Source: Mycolicibacterium chitae
Lineage (GTDB): Bacteria; Actinomycetota; Actinomycetes; Mycobacteriales; Mycobacteriaceae
Length of the DNA: 64,000 nt
Reading direction: 5' to 3'
NCBI RefSeq assembly: GCF_900637205.1
Contig: NZ_LR134355.1
Coordinates: 5,332,001 to 5,396,000, forward strand
Shown here: positions 36,409 through 43,614 of the stretch, piece by piece
How the letters are laid out: the number at the start of each line of letters is the position of its first letter
Position numbering within the stretch: the first letter of the stretch is position 1
The notes under the pieces: generated by a model
What the model was told of the DNA's origin: nothing
Databases searched by the model: none
What the model saw: the letters and a program-made list of their open reading frames with translations, nothing else
Translations under genes and position numbers: made by a program

Positions 36409-37275
36409 TCAGCCGAGCACTCGGCCGAGGAAACCGCGCACATGGCCCGCAACGACGTCGAGGTGACTCTCCAGCAGGAAGTGCCCGCCATCGATCAGGT
36501 GCACCTCCGCGTCTTTGGCGTCGCGAGCGAAGGCTTGCGCACCCGCGGGGGCGAAGATTTCGTCGTTGCGACCCCACACCGCGAGTACCGGAACCTCATT
36601 GGTGCGCAGGAATTCATGCAGCAGCGGGTAGAGCGGGCGGTTGTTGCGGTAGTCGCGGAACAAGGCCAATTGCACTTCGTCATTGCCCTCTCGGGAAACA
36701 AGAGCGAAGTCGTGCTCCCAGGTGTCCGGGCTGACTGTGCTCGGGTCGGATACGCCGTGCACGTACTGCCAGCGGATGGCGTCGAGGCTCAGCGCGACCC
36801 GGACGGCGGGTTCGGTGTCGGGACCGGGATTGGCGCCGTATGCCCAGATGCCTTCCCAGAACGATTCGACGAAACCGTCCTCGTAGCCGTTGCCGTTCTG
36901 TGTGACAACGGCGGTGATCCGTTCGGGATGTTCGAGCGCGAGCCGCCACCCTATGGGCGCGCCGTAGTCGTGGACATACAGGGCATAGCGCTCCAGGCCA
37001 AGGTGATCGAGCAGCCCGGACGTGAGCCGGGCGAGGGCCTCGAAGGTGTAGTCGAACTCTCCCACACCCGGAGCATCGGAGCGGCCGAACCCGAGGTGGT
37101 CGGGTGCGATTACGTGGTAGTCGCCGGCCAGCAAGGGGATGAGTTCACGGAACATGAACGAGCTGGTCGGGTAGCCGTGCAGCAGGACGACCGCGGGAGC
37201 ATCCGCTGGTCCGGCTTCGCGATAGAAGATCTCGTAGCCGTCGACAGTGACGGCCCGGTGATGTACGACGCTCAT
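36409..37275 (-). CDS. Alpha/beta hydrolase, epoxide hydrolase/dehalogenase type
   Basis: 288 residues. HGYPTSSFMFRELIP (oxyanion region), PDHLGFGRSD, and a nucleophile Asp, not Ser, in YVHDYGAPIGWRLA; later WGRNDEIF and the catalytic His in DGGHFLLE. An Asp nucleophile points to epoxide hydrolase, haloalkane or fluoroacetate dehalogenase activity. It overlaps the sigma-factor gene by 4 bases (ATGA). Its place in a redox operon would suit removal of reactive epoxides or halides; that is inference. Confidence 0.85.
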   Translation of the reverse strand: MSVVHHRAVTVDGYEIFYREAGPADAPAVVLLHGYPTSSFMFRELIPLLAGDYHVIAPDHLGFGRSDAPGVGEFDYTFEALARLTSGLLDHLGLERYALYVHDYGAPIGWRLALEHPERITAVVTQNGNGYEDGFVESFWEGIWAYGANPGPDTEPAVRVALSLDAIRWQYVHGVSDPSTVSPDTWEHDFALVSREGNDEVQLALFRDYRNNRPLYPLLHEFLRTNEVPVLAVWGRNDEIFAPAGAQAFARDAKDAEVHLIDGGHFLLESHLDVVAGHVRGFLGRVLG

Positions 37276-37925
37276 TCGTAACCCCTTTGGTGGTTTTGTG
37301 TGTTGGGTACCAACAGATGTCGTCGCCGCGAGTGACTTATGGCGAAGGTACCCGCGGTCGCGGCGAGGTCAGCCAACAGGACGCGCAGCTGGGATCGGCC
37401 GCACTGGATTCGTGACACGACGGTGCCCAGCGGGATGCCTATGATGTCGCGAATCTCCTGGTAGGCAAGTCCTTCGACGTCGGCGTAGTACACCGCCATC
37501 CGAACCTCCTCAGGTAGTGCGTCCAGGGCGTTTCTGATGTCGGTGTCAGGCAGCGACTCCAAGACCTCTACTTCCGCGGAGCGCAGTGCCCTCGCTGAAT
37601 GTTCGGCGTTGGCGGCGAGCTGCCAGTCATGGATCGTGCCGCTGATGGTCTCCGTGGGCCTGCGCATCCGCTTGCAGCAGCTGCTGCTGTGCGCGTTGGC
37701 CTGGATGCGAAAGAGCCACCCGATGAGATTTGTTCCGTGTTGGAAGCTCCGAAATCCGGCATACGCCTTGACCATGGTCTCTAGCACCAGTTCTTCGGCA
37801 TCGGCGCGCTGCAGGGTCATTCGCATGGCCCCGGCAAAGAGGGTGTCCAGAAGAGGGATCACGTCACGCTCGAAACGAGCGGCCAACTCGTCGTCGGTCT
37901 CGTCGCAATTGTCGGACGCGATCAT
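37272..37925 (-). CDS. ECF sigma factor, SigH-like paralogue
   Basis: 217 residues. Clear similarity to mycobacterial SigH: ELAARFERDVIPLLDTLFAG, ETMVKAYAGFRSFQHGTNL (region 2), DWQLAANAEHS, and LPEEVRMAVYYADVEGLAYQ (region 4). Several conserved SigH positions have changed: region 2.4 carries an unusual Cys83-Cys84 pair (HSSSCCKRMRRP), and region 4.2 has RIQCGRSQL where SigH has RLHRGRRQL. No RshA-like HxxxCxxC anti-sigma gene is adjacent. It is the first gene of the Rieske-fusion operon, suggesting the operon is tied to a thiol/oxidative stress signal. Confidence 0.82.
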   Translation of the reverse strand: MIASDNCDETDDELAARFERDVIPLLDTLFAGAMRMTLQRADAEELVLETMVKAYAGFRSFQHGTNLIGWLFRIQANAHSSSCCKRMRRPTETISGTIHDWQLAANAEHSARALRSAEVEVLESLPDTDIRNALDALPEEVRMAVYYADVEGLAYQEIRDIIGIPLGTVVSRIQCGRSQLRVLLADLAATAGTFAISHSRRRHLLVPNTQNHQRGYE

Positions 37926-38024
37926 GTCAAAGTCTCCTAGACATTGTGTTCGGCCGGGATGGCGCCGAATCGCCCGGTTGCGTTAAAGGACCCGCGTGAT
38001 TCCGAGCGTGATAGTGAGTGAGAG

Positions 38025-38069
38025 TACGGACCGGGCCGTCTCGTGTCAAGACGGACCGGTTCGTCTTGA
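38025..38069. promoter_or_regulatory. Tandem-palindrome operator, site 2
   Basis: GACGGACCGGTTCGTC (38050-38065) within TCAA...TTGA arms forms a 24-bp near-perfect palindrome with one mismatched pair, preceded by a weaker ACGGACCGGGCCGT (38026-38039). The block is nearly the same as 32146-32189. It lies 100-145 bases before the sigma-factor start and overlaps the 3' end of the MFS gene. Confidence 0.65.
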
Positions 38070-39260
38070 TGGTATGTATGGATCCTTCCTGAGGTGCTGC
38101 CTGCCGCGCGCCGTCGGTGCCATGGGGCAGTTGCCAGCGGGCGCAGCGGGACGCACCGCCGCCGCTGTCGCTCCCGCCATCGCGAATAGGACGAACGTGG
38201 TGGTGGCCCCAAACGCGTCGATCGAACTTCCCGCAAGGGCTGCGCCCATGGCCTGACCGAACGCAATCATGAAGAAAGACAACCCAACTCCAAGGGATGT
38301 CGAATCAGGGTAGACCCGGGTGCTCCATAGCAGCAGGAGCCCCGTGAGTCCGATGTAGGCCGCGCCGAAGACGCTTGCAGACATCATGATCACGACCGTG
38401 TTTGACGGTGCGAGTGCCAGGCCGATGGTCGCCGCGGACATGGCGAGAGTTGTGCCCATCCAAGCCCGCCGGGGGCCGACGCGCCCGGTGAGGTCGCCCC
38501 CAAGGGCGCCCGCGATTCCCGCGGCACCCAGCACCGTCCATGCGATCGACGCCACAGCGTCGCCGGCGGGCCCAGCCGTGCCGATCACGCCCCGGCCGAA
38601 ACTCCACACCGTGATGCTGCCGATACCGGTGAGCAGCGATGCCGTCACCAGGCCGGTGCTCCCTGTTCGCCAGCGGCGGGCGGGCGCTGTGCGCACGGTG
38701 GATGTCACCGTCCCGCCGACGGTGAAGAACACCCACGTCGTCGTGGCGGCGGCGATGACGGCGTACCAGCCCCAGGCGAACCGCCAGTGGTCGAAGAAGA
38801 CGAAAGCGATGGGGCCGGAGGCGAGTACCCCGATTCCGGTGCCGGCGTTGACGATGGTCTGTGCGCGGTCCCCGGCGGCGCCGAGTATCCGTTGCGAGAT
38901 GGCCGCGGCCAGCGGCGGTGACGCGATACCGGTACTGGTTCCGGCGACCAGGACCCCGACGGCGAGGACCCCCGCCGTCGGCGATAGGGCGATCATCGTC
39001 ATCCCCAGCGTCGCGACCACGCCGGCACCGACCGCTACAGCACGCGGACCGAGGCGCGTGGTCAGCATTGCGCTGAGGCTGATCGCGGCGCAGTAGCCGA
39101 CATAGCCGCCGGCCGCGATAACGCCGACCGTCGTCGAACTTAGGCCGAACTCGTCTGCGAGCACCGGCGCGAACAATCCGTATCCGAACCGGGCGAACCC
39201 GTAGCAACACGCGATCAGGGCACAACCCGACGCGATGAGCGAGTAGAACGATCGTTGCAC
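38046..39260 (-). CDS. MFS transporter
   Basis: 404 residues with about 12 hydrophobic helices, GTG start. N-terminal SLIASGCALIACCYGFARFG and the loop TTRLGPRAVAVGAG fit the major facilitator superfamily (YbfB/CynX-like style). The C-terminal tail is polar and overlaps the operator at 38046. It faces a TetR gene only 21 bases away, which probably represses it. Cargo unknown; export of a toxic compound is possible. Confidence 0.82.
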   Translation of the reverse strand: MQRSFYSLIASGCALIACCYGFARFGYGLFAPVLADEFGLSSTTVGVIAAGGYVGYCAAISLSAMLTTRLGPRAVAVGAGVVATLGMTMIALSPTAGVLAVGVLVAGTSTGIASPPLAAAISQRILGAAGDRAQTIVNAGTGIGVLASGPIAFVFFDHWRFAWGWYAVIAAATTTWVFFTVGGTVTSTVRTAPARRWRTGSTGLVTASLLTGIGSITVWSFGRGVIGTAGPAGDAVASIAWTVLGAAGIAGALGGDLTGRVGPRRAWMGTTLAMSAATIGLALAPSNTVVIMMSASVFGAAYIGLTGLLLLWSTRVYPDSTSLGVGLSFFMIAFGQAMGAALAGSSIDAFGATTTFVLFAMAGATAAAVRPAAPAGNCPMAPTARGRQHLRKDPYIPSRRTGPS

Positions 39261-39281
39261 TTGACCTATGCTGTCATCGTG

Positions 39282-39857
39282 ATGTCAATTCGGCAACCCG
39301 CCCGGGCGCGACTCCTGCGTGCCGCTGATGAACTGTTCTACGCCAACGGAATTGCGGCCACCGGTGTCGATGCCGTCATCGAGAAGGCCGGCGTTGCGAT
39401 CGGATCGCTCTACAAGAACTTCGCCGGTAAGGACGGTCTGATCGCCGCATATCTCTCCGAGCGCGACCAACGGTTCCGCGCGCTTTGGGAGTCGCACATC
39501 AACGCGGTACCGAGGCCGGTAGACCGACTGCTGGCGATCTTCGACGCTACGGAGGAATGGGCACATCAGGCCGAGGTGCAGCGCGGGTGTGCCCATGTGG
39601 CGGCCGCGGCCCAACTGCCGGATGGCCACGCCGGCGTCGGCGCAGCCGCCGAGCACAAGCGTTATGTCATCACTCGACTCACGGCCCTGGCCGGAGATGC
39701 CGGACTCAGTGATCCTGGCAGTGCGGCATGCGATATTGCACTCGTCTACGACGGAACGCTCAGCGTGCTGGCCATCGGCGTCGACACGGCGCCCATCGAA
39801 CGGGGCAGGCGTTTGGCGGGATTCGTCATCGACCGTCACCTGAGTAGCAGGAGCTGA
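39282..39857 (+). CDS. TetR/AcrR-family regulator
   Basis: About 191 residues from ATG 39282; GTG at 39279 and an earlier frame opening at 39255 are alternatives. HTH: ARLLRAADELFYANGIAATG and VIEKAGVAIGSLYKNFAGKD. The C-terminus with QRGCAHVAAAAQLPD is of the YxaF/LmrA-type TetR_C group. It is divergent from the MFS gene and probably regulates it. Confidence 0.85.
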   Translation: MSIRQPARARLLRAADELFYANGIAATGVDAVIEKAGVAIGSLYKNFAGKDGLIAAYLSERDQRFRALWESHINAVPRPVDRLLAIFDATEEWAHQAEVQRGCAHVAAAAQLPDGHAGVGAAAEHKRYVITRLTALAGDAGLSDPGSAACDIALVYDGTLSVLAIGVDTAPIERGRRLAGFVIDRHLSSRS

Positions 39858-39910
39858 TGCGGACTCGACGAATGGCCTTCGAGCCCAGCCCTTTTCCTGG
39901 CGCCGGCCAT

Positions 39911-40480
39911 CTAACCGTCGAATAGCATGTTGGCGATCCGCTCGGTCGAGACGACCGGATCGACATCACGGAATTCAGGTGGCACCGCGTTGTTGAGCCA
40001 AAGCGTCGCGAATCCGTGCACCAGTGACCATGCGGCCAATTCTGCGCCGGTTGGGTCGGCCACGGCATGCGGGTCGGCGAGAGTGGCCACCCCCCGGGCG
40101 AGTTCAGCCCCGGCCGCACTCTGGGCTGCGTCCAGCTCGGTGTCGGCCATATCGAGTAACGAGTGATCGAACATGACCGCGTAGTGGCCGGGATGGTCGA
40201 TCGCGAATCGGACGTATGCGGTGGCGGCGTCGACAAATCGCGGGCGGGCGTCAGTTAGGGCGGTGGCGAGCAGGCGGTAGCCGCCAGTGGCCAACGCCGT
40301 GAACAACCCCCGCCGGTCGGTGAAGTGATGTGCGGGCGCAGCGTGCGAGACCCCCGCCTGGCGGGCCAGCTCGCGCAGCGATACCGCGTCGACACCCCGC
40401 TCGGCCACGAGACGCGCGGCCGAGGCCAGGATCACCGCCCGCAGGTCACCGTGGTGGTAATTCACCTTCTGCTTTGACAT
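39911..40480 (-). CDS. TetR/AcrR-family regulator, copy 2
   Basis: 189 residues. The DNA-binding part is identical to copy 1 at 27187-27756; about 14 substitutions lie in the ligand-binding part, among them ATEGYR to ATGGYR and GFSMLW to GFATLW. It is divergent from DoxX copy 2 across the same operator. Since the operators and HTHs are the same, each copy should bind both promoters. Confidence 0.88.
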   Translation of the reverse strand: MSKQKVNYHHGDLRAVILASAARLVAERGVDAVSLRELARQAGVSHAAPAHHFTDRRGLFTALATGGYRLLATALTDARPRFVDAATAYVRFAIDHPGHYAVMFDHSLLDMADTELDAAQSAAGAELARGVATLADPHAVADPTGAELAAWSLVHGFATLWLNNAVPPEFRDVDPVVSTERIANMLFDG

Positions 40481-40501
40481 GGCGCGATCCTAACCCCGCT
40501 C

Positions 40502-40564
40502 ATCTTGACAGTGCCTACATAGCGGTTGTAGCGTGGCCGTCGTCAAACTAGCCACTGTCAAGAT
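40502..40564. promoter_or_regulatory. Operator region of TetR copy 2 / DoxX
   Basis: Same 12-bp inverted arms (ATCTTGACAGTG / CACTGTCAAGAT) and inner CTACA/TGTAG palindrome as at 27778-27840, offset by 12724 bases, with no difference seen. Confidence 0.55.
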
Positions 40565-40575
40565 TGGACCTCGCG

Positions 40576-41022
40576 ATGGTTCCGCAACTCACACTCATCG
40601 TCGTCACGTTGGCCGCGCGGGCAGGCGGGTGGCTCGGCTGGGACTACACCGACAACTGGCCCGCGGCCGTCGCCGTCGGCCTGGCGGCGATGTTCTTGGT
40701 CACCGGCATCGCGCACTTCGCGCCGCCGCTGCGGGCCGACATGATCGCGATCGTCCCGCCGCGGCTTCCGCACCCGGCATTGCTGGTGACGCTCACCGGC
40801 GTGCTCGAGTTGGTGGGCGCGGTGGGTCTGCTGATCCCGACCACCCGGCCGGCCGCGGCGCTGTGCCTGTTCCTGTTGATGGTCGCGATGTTCCCGGCCA
40901 ACGTCCATGCGGCCCGGATGGCCAACGCGCCGAAGTCCATGCACTCGCGGTTGGGTGCCCGCACCGGCGTCGAGGTCGTCTTCCTGGCGGCCGCAGCGGT
41001 AGTGGTCGTCGGCAGCCTCTGA
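40576..41022 (+). CDS. DoxX-family membrane protein, copy 2
   Basis: The protein is identical to copy 1 (27852-28298); one nucleotide difference was seen near the 3' end (GTG to GTC, both Val). Four membrane helices, no other domain. Near-identity at silent sites points to recent duplication or gene conversion. Confidence 0.83.
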   Translation: MVPQLTLIVVTLAARAGGWLGWDYTDNWPAAVAVGLAAMFLVTGIAHFAPPLRADMIAIVPPRLPHPALLVTLTGVLELVGAVGLLIPTTRPAAALCLFLLMVAMFPANVHAARMANAPKSMHSRLGARTGVEVVFLAAAAVVVVGSL

Positions 41023-41081
41023 GCGGGACGCATCGGACCGATAGCTACTGACCAATACCCATGTCAACAAAGGAGTTCGAG

Positions 41082-41164
41082 ATGATCAGCCCCTCGCGAA
41101 CATCCACCTGCCGCACCGGGTACCGGCCGGCTTCCACGGAAACTAGCTGCCCGTCGCGCGGTGA
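41082..41164 (+). pseudogene. Carotenoid oxygenase remnant, copy 2
   Basis: Only an ATG with four codons, joined to the C-terminal segment also kept in copy 1 (AN/S-IHLPHRVPAGFHGN), where the following Trp codon has become TAG. It is more reduced than copy 1 (28350-28684). The leader ACAAAGGAGTTCGAG before the ATG is still recognisable, showing the gene once began here. Confidence 0.65.
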
Positions 41165-41229
41165 GGGGACAGCAACTCATGGCCGCCAACTATGCACGGA
41201 ATCAACAAGTATCAGGACAGGAGCAAACG

Positions 41230-42069
41230 ATGCCACAGCTCACCCCCGTCGGGACCACGGCGCGAATGACCGCAGCGGAGCGGGCCGCCGAGTCCGCCCG
41301 CCCGGATCGGCTCTTCGATGACCCGTTGGCCGCGCTCCTAGCCGGCGAGGTGGGACGAGAGTTGGCTGCTCACTTCAGTAGGACGACTCCCTTCGACAAC
41401 CCCACCGTGGCGGTACGCACCAGGTTCTTCGACGACGCCCTGATTGCGCTGGTCGCCGACCCTGCGGCCGGCGAGCAGATCGTGTTGCTGGCGGCGGGCA
41501 TGGACACTCGCGCCTACCGACTGGGTTTCCCACCGAGAACCACCCTGTACGAGGTGGATCACCCAGAGGTGCTCGGCCTCAAAGCGGCTCTGCTTGCGGA
41601 TGTGGGCGCAAACAGCGCGGTGCCGAGCTGTGCGCTTCGACCGGTGGGCGCGGACCTGACGCACGACTGGCCGAGGGCCCTGCAGGATGTCGGCTTGAAC
41701 CCGAGCCGGCCGATCTGCTGGCTGATCGAGGGGCTCACCCCATATCTCACCGCCGCCGAGGTTGACCAGCTGCTGGACCGGATCACTGCACTTTCGGCGC
41801 CGGGAAGCCACCTGGTCATCGACTTCCTCGGCCAGTCCCTGCTGGATCACCCCGCTCTACAACCCATGCTCGAAAGCTTCGCCGAGCACCGAATGGCCTG
41901 GGTCTTCGGCACCGAAGAGCCCGAAGAACTGCTCACCGAGCGGGGCTGGCAAGCGCAGGTCACCAGCGTCGGCGCAATGGGCACCGAGCTGGGTCGCTGG
42001 CCGTTTCCCGATGCTCCCCGCGGAACCCCGGGGGTGCCGCAGGGTTACTTTGTCCGCGCGTGGCGGTGA
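41230..42069 (+). CDS. LCM-type SAM-dependent methyltransferase, copy 2
   Basis: 279 residues, complete. MPQLTPVGTTARMTAAERAA, IVLLAAGMDTRAYRLGFPPR (motif I), YEVDHPEVLGLKAALL (acidic ribose-binding residue), ICWLIEGLTPYLTAAEVDQL, ending VPQGYFVRAWR. This family is greatly expanded in mycobacteria; substrates are mostly unknown. It differs from copy 1 at many positions, far more than the adjacent DoxX genes do. Confidence 0.86.
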   Translation: MPQLTPVGTTARMTAAERAAESARPDRLFDDPLAALLAGEVGRELAAHFSRTTPFDNPTVAVRTRFFDDALIALVADPAAGEQIVLLAAGMDTRAYRLGFPPRTTLYEVDHPEVLGLKAALLADVGANSAVPSCALRPVGADLTHDWPRALQDVGLNPSRPICWLIEGLTPYLTAAEVDQLLDRITALSAPGSHLVIDFLGQSLLDHPALQPMLESFAEHRMAWVFGTEEPEELLTERGWQAQVTSVGAMGTELGRWPFPDAPRGTPGVPQGYFVRAWR

Positions 42070-42209
42070 TCTGATGCCCCACCTCGGCTGAAACACGCCC
42101 GGCGTCCCCGTCGGTAGCATCGGCGCTGCCCATGTCGGGCCCGCCCGGAGGAGTTGCGTCATGTCGGCCGAACCCGCTGACCTCGACATCGCCGAGGGCG
42201 TGCTGGCAC

Positions 42210-42329
42210 ACGGCCCTGCAGTTGGCCGCCGACCATCCGGATGCCGTGCGCCGCCTCATTATCGCGTCCTCCGGTTACCGGCTCGATCCGGCGGCCAAGG
42301 ACGTCCAGCTGCGGTACGACGAGGCGGCC
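42210..42329 (+). pseudogene. Alpha/beta hydrolase fragment
   Basis: About 40 codons read LQLAADHPDAVRRLIIASSG then YRLDPAAKDVQLRYDEAA, typical of the strand-helix after the nucleophile elbow of an alpha/beta hydrolase. Neither the nucleophile nor the His part is present, and the upstream frame with a ribosome site at 42161 (MSAEPADLDIAEGVLAHG) is out of phase with it. Confidence 0.5.
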
Positions 42330-42367
42330 GGCGGGATTCCCGTCGTCAACTGCGCACGGCGCGGTTC

Positions 42368-43378
42368 TCAGACCATCGGGCAGTAGAACTGGGGTTGGTC
42401 GCGGTATTCCTCGGGCGGCAGGTTCCGCGCCGGCGTTTGCACCAGCGGCGAATCGGCCGGTCGCCGTCCCTGGCTGCGATCCATGGCGGAGCGTTTGCGC
42501 GGGTGCATCAGCCGGCGCTTGGGTCCGTACTTCGAGACCAGCGTGATCACGTCGCACAGCCGGTCGTGCGCCCACTGCTGTCGCGGCGACCACGTGTAAC
42601 CCATCAGCTCGCGCACCGACGGGTCGTAGAGCGCGACGGTCATGAACGTCAGGAAGCGCTGCATGACCTTCAGGTTCATCGCCCACAGCGGATCCGGAAC
42701 CCACTGCAGCGAAGGATGTTTGGGCATGGTGGACAGATCCATCACCTCGCGGGCGGCCCAGTTGTTCTCCAGCACATTGCTGCACATGTGGTCCCAGTAC
42801 TCCTCGAACTCCTCCCAGGAGTTCGGCACCGGCCGCATGCTCATCCCATACATCCGGTACCAGGTGACGTGTTCGTCGAACAGCTGACGCTTGTCGGCCT
42901 CGCTGATCCCGCCGCCGAACTTCTCGGCCGCCAGCAGCGTCGACTTGAAGAACGTCGCGTGCGCCCAGTAGAAGACGTCCGGGTTCAGCGCGCTGTAGCG
43001 ACGCCCCTGCTCGTCGACGCCCTTGATGCCGATGTGGTAATCGCGGACCTCGGCGCCGGTCTGCGGTGCGCGGTCGCCGTCGAAAACCACGCCGCCGATC
43101 GGATAGATGGACCGCAGCAGTCGGGGAATGCGCTCCAGGAAGAAGATCGAGTGCTCCTGCACCGCGGCGCCGAGTTGCGGATGCATGTTCTGCATCGAGC
43201 CAGCCCAGGTGCCCTGGAACAACCCGGTCCACTGGCCGAAGTACTTCCAGGTCAGCGAATCGGGGCCCAGCGGTACCGGCGGGGCGTCGTAGCCGCCGGC
43301 GGTAACGGGACAGCCCGCTGCCACCGTTGCGGCCTCAGCCTCGGTAACCGGGCAGGTGTCGGACGCGTCTTGAGTCAC
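42368..43378 (-). CDS. MpaB/DUF2236-family oxygenase-like protein
   Basis: 336 residues, GTG start. It is of the DUF2236 group with GVVFDGDRAPQTGAEVRDYH and DVFYWAHATFFKSTLLAAEK, where the His is the likely haem ligand; TWYRMYGMSMRPVP follows. It is shorter and of another subgroup than the two proteins at 2877 and 4353, yet shares their upstream 18-bp operator. It is transcribed alone, facing poxB. Confidence 0.82.
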   Translation of the reverse strand: MTQDASDTCPVTEAEAATVAAGCPVTAGGYDAPPVPLGPDSLTWKYFGQWTGLFQGTWAGSMQNMHPQLGAAVQEHSIFFLERIPRLLRSIYPIGGVVFDGDRAPQTGAEVRDYHIGIKGVDEQGRRYSALNPDVFYWAHATFFKSTLLAAEKFGGGISEADKRQLFDEHVTWYRMYGMSMRPVPNSWEEFEEYWDHMCSNVLENNWAAREVMDLSTMPKHPSLQWVPDPLWAMNLKVMQRFLTFMTVALYDPSVRELMGYTWSPRQQWAHDRLCDVITLVSKYGPKRRLMHPRKRSAMDRSQGRRPADSPLVQTPARNLPPEEYRDQPQFYCPMV

Positions 43379-43410
43379 TGGCCAATCTTTCCGTCGGGGT
43401 CAGTCCATTC

Positions 43411-43428
43411 TGACTACGTTCGTTGTCA
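43411..43428. promoter_or_regulatory. Candidate operator, TGACTAC-N4-GTTGTCA
   Basis: TGACTACGTTCGTTGTCA, 33 bases before the MpaB gene. Both 7-base half-sites and the spacer length equal those at 5603-5620. Fourteen fixed positions in two unrelated promoters of the same gene family are unlikely by chance. Confidence 0.55.
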
Positions 43429-43614
43429 TTGTCCACTCCGGACAGTACGGGCACGGTGCGCTCGAGTGGTCGACACCTCCCCGACCTGCGGTTTTGCGCA
43501 AGAGGGCGCTCGACAACTCGACATCGCGCAAGACTGTCACCGTGGATATTCGCCGATGAGCGAGCTCCCACCTACCCAGACGCTCGCGACAACCCCGAGA
43601 TGAAGGAGATTCGC

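Noticed and set aside
37926..38045. SigH-type autoregulated promoter (GGAA...GTT) before the sigma-factor gene
   Set aside because: A GGAAT is present on the minus strand, but no GTT at a suitable distance was found.
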